59,596 nucleotides of DNA from an uncultured Cryomorphaceae bacterium (GTDB lineage: Bacteria; Bacteroidota; Bacteroidia; Flavobacteriales; Schleiferiaceae): the NCBI GenBank assembly GCA_913060465.1, contig CAJXTR010000002.1:1-59596 (forward strand), given 5' to 3'. Below the pieces are notes generated by a model that worked only from the letters and a program-made list of their open reading frames with translations, searched no databases and was not told where the DNA came from. The position numbers and the translations under genes are program-made. Positions 9,488-16,830 of this stretch are shown in pieces (position 1 is the first letter of the stretch; the number at the start of each line of letters is the position of its first letter).

Positions 9488-10870
9488 ATGGGAATTATGA
9501 GATTGATAGTAAGAATAAGTTTGTTGGTTGGAGTTGTGCTGCTATTGACCAATTGCCATGGCGCCAAATACCACTACAAAAACGGCAAACGCTATGCAGA
9601 TGCTCGAATGCTAAAGGAGAGCGTGACCTCATATAAACAAGCCATTGACCGCAAGCCGAACAGAACAAAATACCGCATTGCCATGGACCAAGCGGGCACT
9701 GCGCTTTTGGAGGAGTTGTACACCAACTACCGGTTCGCCGACGGAGATGATAGTGTTTCCGTTTATAAATTTTTGGAAGCAGAAAAGTGGCGTACCTACC
9801 TCCAACCCTATATCAACACTTCAACCTTTGAAGGTTTTTATGAGCGTGACTACCAAGAGCAATTAGCTCGATTCTTGGAAACAAAATATAATCGGTCCCA
9901 AAAGTGGATTCGCACACGTCAATTTGAACGCGCACAAAAAAACTTGGAAGAGATAAAATCGCTTTCGCCGAATTACAAGGAAGTCCAATCATTACTTGAA
10001 TTCAGTGAAGTGGAACCCATTTACGTAAGTGCTCTAGCGCTCTTTGAAAACAATGAGTTCCGCGAGGTTTACAACATGCTCCAGCCTACCTTAAAAAAGT
10101 ATCCAAAACAGGAAATGCTGCTAAAGCTCGAGGAACAAGCAATAGAACGCGGAAAATATAGACTGGGCATTATTTCCGACCCAAATATCACGGGAAGTGA
10201 AGCGACCATGTCCGCAGCTCTTCAAAGCGCCACCATCTCACTCATCCAACGCAACCGCGATCCGTTCTTAGAACTCCTCGACCGGACTAACTTTGATATG
10301 TTGCGCCAAGAACAAGAGGCAATCATTCAAGGAGCAACAAATGAAGCGGCCGTGACACAAGAAATCTTGGCGGCCGATGCCTACCTGAAAGTTGTTATCA
10401 CGCATGTGTATGAGCATGAAGGAACCCTGAATAGATCCACAAAGAAAGGTTGGGAACAGTACTTCATTACCGTCAAAAATGACGAAGGAGAGGAAGAGAA
10501 AAAGGCTGCCTACAAAAAAGTCACCTACACAGAATTTGATAAACAGAATGAAGCGAGCTACGACATGCAACTTGCATTAGTTGAACGTGCCACTTCCAAA
10601 ATTTTATGGTCGGAAAGCTTCCACCATGAAGAAAAAGATGAGATTCACTACATCGAATTTTCTGGTACTGGGAATTTGTATTCTGGTGATTGGAAATACC
10701 AAAGTAAGAAGCATGCAAGCGACCGTAGAAGAAATGATAGCGGGACAATGAACCGATTAAAAAGGTCAAGCAAGCGCATAAAAAGCACCTCTGCCATGCG
10801 AAAAGATGCTGTGAGCACTCTAGCGCAAAAAGCTGCTGACTACGTGAATCAACAGAAACTATCAAAGTAA
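9488..10870 (+). CDS. Lipoprotein with TPR-like N-terminal region and a CsgG-like domain (tentative)
   Basis: 460 residues. The N terminus is a lipoprotein signal with lipobox LLTNC (Cys23). Residues about 30-220 are helical with TPR-like spacing (ADARMLKESVTSYKQAIDRKPN; LALFENNEFREVYNMLQPTLKKYP). From about 225, the run DPFLELLDRTNFDMLRQEQ followed by ADAYLKVVITHVYEH resembles the CsgG/LpoB-type fold pattern, in which a DR...L...EQ helix is followed by a GADyii strand. I infer this from pattern alone. The C terminus is basic (KRSSKRIKS). The stop overlaps the next lipoprotein gene (TAATG), so the two products probably act together at the envelope. No specific function is claimed. ATG 9497 is an alternative start. 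Confidence 0.6.
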   Translation: MGIMRLIVRISLLVGVVLLLTNCHGAKYHYKNGKRYADARMLKESVTSYKQAIDRKPNRTKYRIAMDQAGTALLEELYTNYRFADGDDSVSVYKFLEAEKWRTYLQPYINTSTFEGFYERDYQEQLARFLETKYNRSQKWIRTRQFERAQKNLEEIKSLSPNYKEVQSLLEFSEVEPIYVSALALFENNEFREVYNMLQPTLKKYPKQEMLLKLEEQAIERGKYRLGIISDPNITGSEATMSAALQSATISLIQRNRDPFLELLDRTNFDMLRQEQEAIIQGATNEAAVTQEILAADAYLKVVITHVYEHEGTLNRSTKKGWEQYFITVKNDEGEEEKKAAYKKVTYTEFDKQNEASYDMQLALVERATSKILWSESFHHEEKDEIHYIEFSGTGNLYSGDWKYQSKKHASDRRRNDSGTMNRLKRSSKRIKSTSAMRKDAVSTLAQKAADYVNQQKLSK

Positions 10871-12123
10871 TGAGATACGCCCTCGCCCTTTTATCAGCAT
10901 GCTTTCTTTTCGCCTGCGGCACGAAGAAAAATGTTGCGCCAGAATGGATAAATGGAAAACCAATTGATGCTACAGGGGCATATGTATACGGTTTAGGCAG
11001 CACATTTATTAATCCAAACACTGCCTACCAACAAGCGGCAAGATCAAATGCATTAGCCGACCTAGCCCAGGAGGTTCAGAGCGAAATCTATGATGAAACC
11101 CGCCTTTTACAAAAAGAGGATGCTAATGGTTTTAATAGTGCTTTTGAATCTAATACTACGGCTACCTCAGCACTTCGCTTGGAAGATTATGAGTTGGTAG
11201 ATACTTACGCAGACGAACTCAGGTATTACACTCTGTACCGTCTCGACCTTCAATCCTTCTTAAGGAAGAAGGCTATCCAAGATGCGGAAGCCATGGATTG
11301 GATTAACAGGAAAATTCTAGAATCCAAAGATGTTCAACTTTCCTCGCCAACTCGATTAAGCGCTCTTGTGGATGCTCTGGATAAAGCTCATGATTATCAA
11401 CTGATGAGCGATATTCAATTCAAGACCAAATTAAACGCAAGTGCTACAGAAGCCTTGCGTGCTTTAGAGCAATCTATGCTAGTTTATTTGATTATTCCTG
11501 AAGAGTTGGCTTATCTGGGATTGCCTGAAACCTTCAGGGCGCAATGGCAATACGTTGGTCCTGATCAAATCCCTATGTCTATTGAATCAACTTCAGGACA
11601 ATTCATTGTTCAAGAACAACAAATCCAATGTCTACACACAGGCTCGGAATCGTTGGTTCAGCTCAGCATCTTGTGGGATTGGGATAAAATCCAAACAGGC
11701 CATCCTACAACAAAGCAATGGCTGAAAAACAAAAGCCAATGGAGTCTAAGTGAGACCGTTCATTTTCAAAAACCTACACTTCGACTCACATGTCCCGAAG
11801 AATTAAGAGAGGCGTTAGCACAAAGTCTCTCCCAATATTTCGCTGTTCAACCCAATGAAGGTGCAAGACTGGGATTAGATTCTCGCATCGACCTATTCAC
11901 TGAAACGTCTTCTCAAGGCACCTACAAAGTCATTATTGAAGGAACATTTATTCTGACCCAAGTAGGCGAATATGTCGATTTAAAATGGAAAAGTTCGAAT
12001 GTGATCGAGGGTACTGCAATTTCAAGTTCCAAAGAACGCGCCATGCAAAGTGCTAAAAATGCATTTATGGAGGACTTTAACTACTTCGTCCTCCCCCAAC
12101 TCCATAGAAGTTTGGACTACTAA
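10870..12123 (+). CDS. LPP20-family lipoprotein
   Basis: 417 residues with a lipoprotein signal ending in LFAC (Cys16). Just after the lipobox comes APEWINGKP...YVYGLGS, then AARSNALADLAQEVQSEI, the hallmark of LPP20-like envelope lipoproteins, a family that includes flagellar and adhesion-associated members but has no single known function. The second half (from about 150) is unrecognised apart from VIEGTFILTQVGE, which looks like a repeat of the same fold. It is coupled by a one-base overlap to the preceding lipoprotein gene. The pair is flanked by yaaA on the opposite strand and a marR gene downstream. Confidence 0.75.
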   Translation: MRYALALLSACFLFACGTKKNVAPEWINGKPIDATGAYVYGLGSTFINPNTAYQQAARSNALADLAQEVQSEIYDETRLLQKEDANGFNSAFESNTTATSALRLEDYELVDTYADELRYYTLYRLDLQSFLRKKAIQDAEAMDWINRKILESKDVQLSSPTRLSALVDALDKAHDYQLMSDIQFKTKLNASATEALRALEQSMLVYLIIPEELAYLGLPETFRAQWQYVGPDQIPMSIESTSGQFIVQEQQIQCLHTGSESLVQLSILWDWDKIQTGHPTTKQWLKNKSQWSLSETVHFQKPTLRLTCPEELREALAQSLSQYFAVQPNEGARLGLDSRIDLFTETSSQGTYKVIIEGTFILTQVGEYVDLKWKSSNVIEGTAISSSKERAMQSAKNAFMEDFNYFVLPQLHRSLDY

Positions 12124-12129
12124 AATATT

Positions 12130-12147
12130 TACTATGCACGCATAGTA
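12130..12147. promoter_or_regulatory. Perfect inverted repeat, likely MarR operator
   Basis: TACTATGC-AC-GCATAGTA: arms of eight bases with a two-base centre, 36 bases upstream of the marR start. Short perfect palindromes of this size are typical operators for dimeric MarR proteins, so autoregulation is the simplest reading. Confidence 0.7.
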
Positions 12148-12183
12148 TTATTTTCTATATTAGAGCCTCGAGAAGAAAGAGTA

Positions 12184-12630
12184 ATGAGGCCCGAAGAAAC
12201 CTTTGATTTTCGCATTCGCCGTAGTTGGATCTCAATGTCCAAGATGTACAATGACCTGGTGAGCAGCAGTGGAATAACTGTTTCTGTGGGTTTTGCATTA
12301 CTTAATATTGATGTTAAGAAGGGCACCCCTTCTACGGCCTTGGGGCCAATGATGGGTATGGAGAGCACTTCATTAAGTCGCATCTTAAAAAACATGGAAC
12401 GCGACGGATTGATCTTTAAAGAAGCGCATCCCCAAGACAAACGAAGTGTGCTTCTAAAACTCACCTCGTTGGGCATTGAAAAGCGTAACGCAAGTAAAGA
12501 CGCCGTACTCACGTTCAACGAAACGGTATTGGCTACGCTTGGTGAAGCACGCACGGAAGAATTCTTCAACGCGATGAACGCTATTGACCGAATTATTGAG
12601 GAAGTTCGAATGAATGCTGTAACGCCGTAG
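12184..12630 (+). CDS. MarR-family transcriptional regulator
   Basis: 148-residue winged-helix regulator. Seen: MYNDLVSSSGITVSVGFALLNID in the dimerisation helices, the recognition-helix region GPMMGMESTSLSRILKNMERDGLI and the wing HPQDKRSVLLKLT. The sequence resembles the Bacteroidota MarR group that usually heads fatty-acid beta-oxidation operons (fadB/fadA-like genes), with the same PSTALGP.MGME core. Here no fad gene follows; downstream is a 340-base gene-free stretch. An AAGAAAGAG ribosome site precedes ATG 12184, and a perfect palindrome lies at 12130-12147. Targets are probably elsewhere in the genome, or the operon has been broken up. Family call certain, ligand unknown. Confidence 0.88.
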   Translation: MRPEETFDFRIRRSWISMSKMYNDLVSSSGITVSVGFALLNIDVKKGTPSTALGPMMGMESTSLSRILKNMERDGLIFKEAHPQDKRSVLLKLTSLGIEKRNASKDAVLTFNETVLATLGEARTEEFFNAMNAIDRIIEEVRMNAVTP

Positions 12631-12778
12631 ACCTTATGAATTTTCTATACATACTTACCAAGTCAGCAAATAAGCGTTTATACGCCCTTTTAATTGCGCT
12701 ATACACTCTATTGCGCCTTTGCACACACCGTAAACCCTTTTTATTGTATCAAAATTTCACCATAAATACCCCGAGCAT

Positions 12779-12890
12779 TTAGCGTTCCAAATCGCTAATT
12801 AAATCGCGCCTTAGCGCAAATACACAGGCTTTCCCAAGAGCCGTCACAGAGTGAACGAAAAATCGCTACCCGTTGGTGGCGATTTTTTTT
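12779..12890 (+). ncRNA. Candidate structured RNA: five successive hairpins ending in a terminator
   Basis: The gene-free stretch 12631-12976 contains, in series: TTAGCG/CGCTAA (12779-12798), GCGC-CTTA-GCGC (12806-12817), GGCTTT-CCCA-AGAGCC with one G-T pair (12827-12842), TCAC-AGA-GTGA (12844-12854), and a strong terminator hairpin with a T run (12858-12890). No coding frame explains them. Dense local pairing ending in an intrinsic terminator is what a small RNA or a long 3' UTR of marR would look like. No known RNA family is recognised. The part before it (12631-12778) holds only a weak GCGT-TTAT-ACGC hairpin and AT-rich sequence. Confidence 0.4.
12858..12890 (+). terminator. Intrinsic terminator
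   Basis: AAAAATCGCTACC and GGTGGCGATTTTT pair around a CGTT loop with one internal T-G position, and run into eight T. It ends the transcript from marR, or from a separate RNA in the gap, and isolates the locus that follows. Confidence 0.88.
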
Positions 12891-12923
12891 ATATTGAAAT
12901 GTAAACTATCGTAGAACTATATG

Positions 12924-12954
12924 TTGCTAAATAGATATTGTTTTGCTTAAATAG
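12924..12954 (+). repeat. Two direct repeats upstream of the HTH gene, possible regulator sites
   Basis: TTGCTAAATAG (12924-12934) and TTGCTTAAATAG (12943-12954) lie 19 bases apart, about two helical turns, within an AT-rich promoter region 23-53 bases before ATG 12977. Such phasing suits cooperative binding by one protein on one DNA face. Extra ACTAT half-sites occur at 12904 and 12916. Confidence 0.4.
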
Positions 12955-12976
12955 TATATACACACCTAAACACGCC

Positions 12977-13405
12977 ATGCCACAAGAACAATTCTGCCCA
13001 AAATGCCAAAGCGAAGACCATGTCAAGAGCGGCATTATCAAAAACCGCCAGCGCTTTAAATGCAAGGCCTGCGGCTACTATTTCACGGTTCAAAAATTAG
13101 GAAAACGCATTGATGACTACTACGTGACCAAAGCGCTCCAACTCTATGTCGAAGGCGTAAGCTATCGCGAGATTGAGCGCCTACTAGGCATCTCTCATGT
13201 CAGTGTCATGAATTGGGTGAAGACCTATGGAATAAAGCGTCCACAGCACAATGATAACTACCACCCTACCTATAAAATCCTAACCTTTGAAGAGCTGGCC
13301 AAATTCATGGCTAGTAAAGAAAACGTCAAGGGTTCCGGAATGATTATTACCGAAATTGGCGACAAATTCATGCTTATTAAATGGGAACGCTTTAAGCGAT
13401 CGTAA
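12977..13405 (+). CDS. Zinc-ribbon/HTH protein of IS1-transposase (InsA-like) origin, no catalytic domain
   Basis: 142 residues from ATG 12977 (an in-frame upstream ATG at 12938 would add thirteen poorly conserved residues). An N-terminal zinc ribbon has CPKC (Cys7, Cys10) and CKAC (Cys29, Cys32); a helix-turn-helix follows at about 55-82 (YVEGVSYREIERLLGISHVS). This matches the DNA-binding half of IS1/IS1595-type transposases. There is no DDE catalytic domain, no InsB-like frame, no terminal inverted repeats and no target duplication, so it is not an active element. The C terminus (100-142) is an unrecognised extension with MIITEIGDKFMLIKWERF. At the head of the acetate locus, it is best read as a domesticated DNA-binding regulator; its target is unknown. 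Confidence 0.75.
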   Translation: MPQEQFCPKCQSEDHVKSGIIKNRQRFKCKACGYYFTVQKLGKRIDDYYVTKALQLYVEGVSYREIERLLGISHVSVMNWVKTYGIKRPQHNDNYHPTYKILTFEELAKFMASKENVKGSGMIITEIGDKFMLIKWERFKRS

Positions 13406-13423
13406 GATTTGGATAAAAGGGTA

Positions 13424-13451
13424 ACTATACCTCTTTACTCAAATGTATAGT
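13424..13451. promoter_or_regulatory. Inverted repeat ACTATAC-N14-GTATAGT upstream of the porin
   Basis: Two seven-base arms (13424-13430 and 13445-13451) are perfectly complementary with a 14-base spacer, in the gap between the HTH gene and the porin. The half-site resembles the ACTAT boxes upstream of the HTH gene. It may bind the HTH protein or another dimeric regulator. Confidence 0.45.
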
Positions 13452-13468
13452 CCATTTTCAAAAGAAAA

Positions 13469-13534
13469 GGGTTTTTGGAACATTTGAATTGGGAGACCGT
13501 AGCAAGTAGCCCAACTCGTTTAATCCAAAAACCC
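13469..13534 (+). promoter_or_regulatory. Structured 5' leader of the porin mRNA
   Basis: GGGTTTTTGGA (13469-13479) is the exact complement of TCCAAAAACCC (13524-13534): eleven-base arms around 44 bases, with a nested TTGGG/CCCAA pair inside. The closing arm ends six bases before ATG 13541, so the stem would cover the ribosome-entry region. This could gate translation or stabilise the transcript. No known riboswitch class is recognised. Confidence 0.5.
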
Positions 13535-13540
13535 AATTTT

Positions 13541-14773
13541 ATGAGGACAAAATTACTAGCCGTCTTTGTTCTAACAATCGCCACCCTGGGATTGTTTGCA
13601 CAAAAAAATGCGGCGCCTTATGGTTCAGGCTTAAAGGTGAGTCTGAACGAAGATGGTTCCAAGTATTATCGCTTAATTACTTGGCACCAAGCATGGCTCC
13701 AATCGGACCTCGGCGCAGATCAGTTTAGTGTAACACCATCATTACGTCGTTCGAGAATGTTGATGTTCGCTCAAATTAATGACCGATTCTTGATTCTTAC
13801 CCATTTCGGTTTGAACAGTTTGAACCCTGCCAAAATGGACCCAACAGGTCAAAGCTCAGGTGCTCAGTTGTTTATGCACGACGCATGGGCCGAATGGAAA
13901 GTGAATGATCACGTCTATGTAGGTTCAGGTTTGCATTATTGGAACGGCATTAGCCGTTTGAACAACCAGAGTACCCTGAATTTCTTGCCTTTAGACAATG
14001 CACGTCATGCATGGGCTACGATCGGTACTTCAGATCAATTCGCAAGACACATGGGCGTTTATGCCAAAGGAAAGTTTGGTAAGCTCGATTATCGTGTCGC
14101 ATGGAATTCACCCATCGTTAATTCAATCGATGCAAATGCAGGTTTAGCGGCAAGCACAGACAAAGCCATATACACTGGACGTCGTGATTTGGGTGCATCT
14201 GCATCTAATATTTTCGCAGGTTACGTGAACTACCAACTTTGGGACCAAGAAAGCAATAAGCTTCCCTTCTTCGTTGGATCCTACTTCGGTGCAAAGGACA
14301 TCCTTAACATAGGAGCAGGATTTTTCAACCATGCGAATGGTTCCGTTACCCTAGATGCATCTGGCAACCTTGTTGGTCATAATGTCAACATTTTCGCAGT
14401 AGATGTTTTCATGGAAAAAGGATTGAGCGATAACGGAAGTGCGGTAACGGCCTATGCACAATACCAGATGAATGACTTTGGAGACAACTACCAACTTGGC
14501 GGTGGCTCCGAAGAGGTCTTTACTGGTAATATATTCTACACCCAAGCCGGCTATGTATTGCCCGACTTCAACGACAACTATCGTCTACAACCGTACTTCA
14601 CCTATACTAGCAAAGACATCCAAGCAGCGGGTATGGCCAGTACAGTAGGTGTGGGTGCAAACTTTTTAATGAATGGTCACAATAGCAAGTTCACCGTTGA
14701 ACTGAAAAGCACCGGTAAAACGGACGGCACCAGCGGTACCATGTTGACCACTCAAGCAGTAATCTTCTTATAA
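13541..14773 (+). CDS. Outer-membrane porin of the acetate locus
   Basis: 410 residues from ATG 13541, which begins a clean signal peptide (MRTKLLAVFVLTIATLGLFAQ); the frame extends upstream to 13475 but the extra residues do not look like a leader. The mature protein has amphipathic strands throughout and ends in a hydrophobic strand (LTTQAVIFL), as in 16-18-stranded porins. Seen: LRRSRMLMFAQINDRFLILTHFGLNSLNP and MHDAWAEWKVNDHVYVGSGLHYW, reminiscent of Bacteroidota phosphate-selective-type porins. Located eleven bases before the DUF4212/symporter genes, it probably admits short-chain carboxylates across the outer membrane. The substrate is inferred from context only. Confidence 0.75.
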   Translation: MRTKLLAVFVLTIATLGLFAQKNAAPYGSGLKVSLNEDGSKYYRLITWHQAWLQSDLGADQFSVTPSLRRSRMLMFAQINDRFLILTHFGLNSLNPAKMDPTGQSSGAQLFMHDAWAEWKVNDHVYVGSGLHYWNGISRLNNQSTLNFLPLDNARHAWATIGTSDQFARHMGVYAKGKFGKLDYRVAWNSPIVNSIDANAGLAASTDKAIYTGRRDLGASASNIFAGYVNYQLWDQESNKLPFFVGSYFGAKDILNIGAGFFNHANGSVTLDASGNLVGHNVNIFAVDVFMEKGLSDNGSAVTAYAQYQMNDFGDNYQLGGGSEEVFTGNIFYTQAGYVLPDFNDNYRLQPYFTYTSKDIQAAGMASTVGVGANFLMNGHNSKFTVELKSTGKTDGTSGTMLTTQAVIFL

Positions 14774-14784
14774 TTTCTATCGTC

Positions 14785-15039
14785 ATGAGTAAAAAAAACA
14801 TGAAAGAGTACTGGTCAAAGAACATCGCAAAGGTGTTGACCCTACTCGGCATTTGGTTCCTAGTTTCCTATGTGTTTGGGATTCTATTAGTCGACACCCT
14901 TAATACCATCCCATTGGGCGGTTTCAAACTCGGCTTTTGGTTCGCACAACAGGGTTCAATCTACACTTTTGTTGCACTGATTTGGATTTACGTACGCCAG
15001 ATGAACAAGCTGGACGAAGAATACGGAGTTAACGAATAA
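14785..15039 (+). CDS. DUF4212 small subunit of a sodium:solute symporter
   Basis: 84 residues with two membrane helices (about 17-37 and 55-75). Seen: EYWSKNIAKVLTLLGIWFLVSY and the conserved GFWFAQQGSIYTFVALIWIY, which define the DUF4212 family, proteins found beside SLC5-type acetate symporters. Fourteen bases separate it from the symporter gene. It is likely a small subunit or assembly partner of the transporter; the family's mechanism is not established. Confidence 0.88.
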   Translation: MSKKNMKEYWSKNIAKVLTLLGIWFLVSYVFGILLVDTLNTIPLGGFKLGFWFAQQGSIYTFVALIWIYVRQMNKLDEEYGVNE

Positions 15040-15053
15040 TAAAACATATTATC

Positions 15054-16748
15054 ATGGATATTCAAACTTGGACCTACATACTGGTCGGTATCACATTCGC
15101 CCTTTACATCGGGATCGCTATTTGGTCGCGTGCGGGCTCTACGAAAGATTTTTATGTTGCAGGCGGTGGTGTTAGTCCCCTAGCCAATGGTCTTGCAACA
15201 GCAGCCGACTGGATGTCGGCCGCCTCATTCATCTCTATGGCAGGACTCATCTCCTTCATGGGATACGACGGATCTGTGTTCTTGATGGGCTGGACCGGTG
15301 GCTATGTACTGCTAGCATTATTGTTAGCTCCCTATTTACGTAAGTTCGGAAAGTTCACGGTGCCTGATTTTATTGGCGACCGATACTATTCAAACACTGC
15401 GCGTACAGTAGCTGTTATTTGTGCACTGTTCGTTTCATTCACATATGTTGCAGGCCAAATGCGTGGTGTTGGTGTTGTATTTTCTCGCTTCCTTGAAGTA
15501 GATATCAATACCGGCGTATATATAGGTATGGCAATTGTATTCTTCTACGCTGTTCTCGGCGGGATGAAAGGAATTACCTACACTCAGGTAGCACAATACT
15601 GTGTATTGATCTTCGCCTTCATGGTGCCAGCAATTTTCATTTCTATTCAAATGACTGGAAATCCAATTCCACAATTAGGTTTTGGTGGCAACTACGATGG
15701 CATGCCAATATTGGATAAGTTGGACGGACTTCACAGGGAACTAGGCTTTGCTGAATACACTGATGGCAGCAAAAGCATGATTGATGTGTTCTTCATCACT
15801 GCTGCGTTGATGGTAGGTACAGCAGGTCTTCCACATGTTATTGTACGATTCTTCACTACTCCTAAAGTAAGTGGTGCCCGTAAATCTGCAGGATACGCCT
15901 TACTTTTCATTGCAATCCTGTACACTACTGCTCCTGCCGTTGCCGTGTTTGCACGCGTAAACTTGATCGAAACCATTTCAAATCAACCCCGCACGGAATT
16001 GCCTGCATGGGTAGATAACTGGGAAGAAACAGGACTTCTTTCTTGGGAAGATAAAAACGGTGATGGACTCGTACAGTATGTCGCAGACGCTGAAGCAAAC
16101 GAATTCAATGTAGACCGTGACATCATGGTACTCGCAAACCCTGAAATAGCCGGCCTTCCTAACTGGGTAGTTGCGCTCGTAGGTGCAGGTGGTCTTGCTG
16201 CAGCTCTTTCAACAGCGGCTGGACTCCTATTGGTAATTTCTACCTCAGTATCTCACGATTTATTGAAGAAGCAAATTGCACCAAACATTTCTGATAAACA
16301 GGAATTAATGTGGGCGCGTATTGCAGCAGTGATTGCAGTTGTTGTTGCTGGTTACTTTGGTATTCACCCTCCTGGGTTCGTTGCCTCAGTAGTAGCTCTC
16401 TCTTTTGGTTTGGCAGCAGCTTCTTTCTTCCCAGCGATCCTATTGGGGATTTTTACCAAAAAGATGAACAAGGAAGGTGCTATCTCTGGTATGATCAGTG
16501 GTCTATTAATTACCATGTATTATATCGCTCGTTTCAAATTACACTGGATCGGTGATGAAGCCACATCAACTTCGGCAGATTGGTGGTGGGGCATTTCACC
16601 AGAAGGTTTTGGAACTGTAGGTATGATGGTCAACTTCGCAGTAGCTTTCATCGTAAATAGATTTACGCCTGAAACGCCTCAAGAGGTACAAGATCTTGTA
16701 GAAACCATCCGTATTCCATCAGGAGCGGGTGACGCACACGCACATTAA
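15054..16748 (+). CDS. Cation:acetate symporter-like SLC5 transporter
   Basis: 564 residues with about thirteen membrane segments; related to ActP and the VC_2705-type symporters that pair with DUF4212. Seen: GGGVSPLANGLATAADWMSAASFISMAG near the start, the SLC5 core GDRYYSNTARTVAVICA, GTAGLPHVIVRFFT, and SLALSFGLAAASFFPAIL-like segments toward the end. It lacks a classic cleavable signal. A hydrophilic loop (about residues 300-360) between membrane helices carries DKNGDGLVQY at 333-342, an EF-hand-like calcium loop. Context (porin, acyl-CoA synthetases, SLC5 kinase) supports acetate or propionate uptake. A powerful terminator follows. Confidence 0.88.
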   Translation: MDIQTWTYILVGITFALYIGIAIWSRAGSTKDFYVAGGGVSPLANGLATAADWMSAASFISMAGLISFMGYDGSVFLMGWTGGYVLLALLLAPYLRKFGKFTVPDFIGDRYYSNTARTVAVICALFVSFTYVAGQMRGVGVVFSRFLEVDINTGVYIGMAIVFFYAVLGGMKGITYTQVAQYCVLIFAFMVPAIFISIQMTGNPIPQLGFGGNYDGMPILDKLDGLHRELGFAEYTDGSKSMIDVFFITAALMVGTAGLPHVIVRFFTTPKVSGARKSAGYALLFIAILYTTAPAVAVFARVNLIETISNQPRTELPAWVDNWEETGLLSWEDKNGDGLVQYVADAEANEFNVDRDIMVLANPEIAGLPNWVVALVGAGGLAAALSTAAGLLLVISTSVSHDLLKKQIAPNISDKQELMWARIAAVIAVVVAGYFGIHPPGFVASVVALSFGLAAASFFPAILLGIFTKKMNKEGAISGMISGLLITMYYIARFKLHWIGDEATSTSADWWWGISPEGFGTVGMMVNFAVAFIVNRFTPETPQEVQDLVETIRIPSGAGDAHAH

Positions 16749-16760
16749 GCGAAACTTCAA

Positions 16761-16792
16761 CCCCTCGGCGGCGCCGCCGCCGAGGGGTTTTT
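16761..16792 (+). terminator. Strong terminator after the symporter gene
   Basis: CCCCTCGGCGGC (16761-16772) pairs perfectly with GCCGCCGAGGGG (16776-16787) around a three-base loop and is followed by TTTTT. A twelve-base GC-rich stem of this quality should end the porin-DUF4212-symporter transcript. Confidence 0.92.
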
Positions 16793-16796
16793 ATAC

Positions 16797-16814
16797 ACCG
16801 GCCCGGCGGCCGGT
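16797..16814 (+). repeat. Second GC-rich hairpin before the kinase operon
   Basis: ACCGGCC-CGGC-GGCCGGT forms a perfect seven-base stem with a four-base loop, directly after the terminator and 16 bases before the next gene. The T run is weak (TTT). It may be a second terminator, an mRNA 5' stabiliser, or part of the ribosome-entry structure for the next gene. Confidence 0.5.
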
Positions 16815-16830
16815 TTGATGGTTTAATAGA

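Noticed and set aside
12636-12782. A 48-codon frame (starting MNFLYILTK) in the gap after marR
   Set aside because: No ribosome site, no recognisable signal or domain, and it overlaps the first hairpin of the structured region; composition looks like AT-rich spacer.
12938-13405. An insertion sequence around the IS1-like HTH gene
   Set aside because: No terminal inverted repeats, no target duplication and no catalytic frame were found on either side; the gene stands alone.
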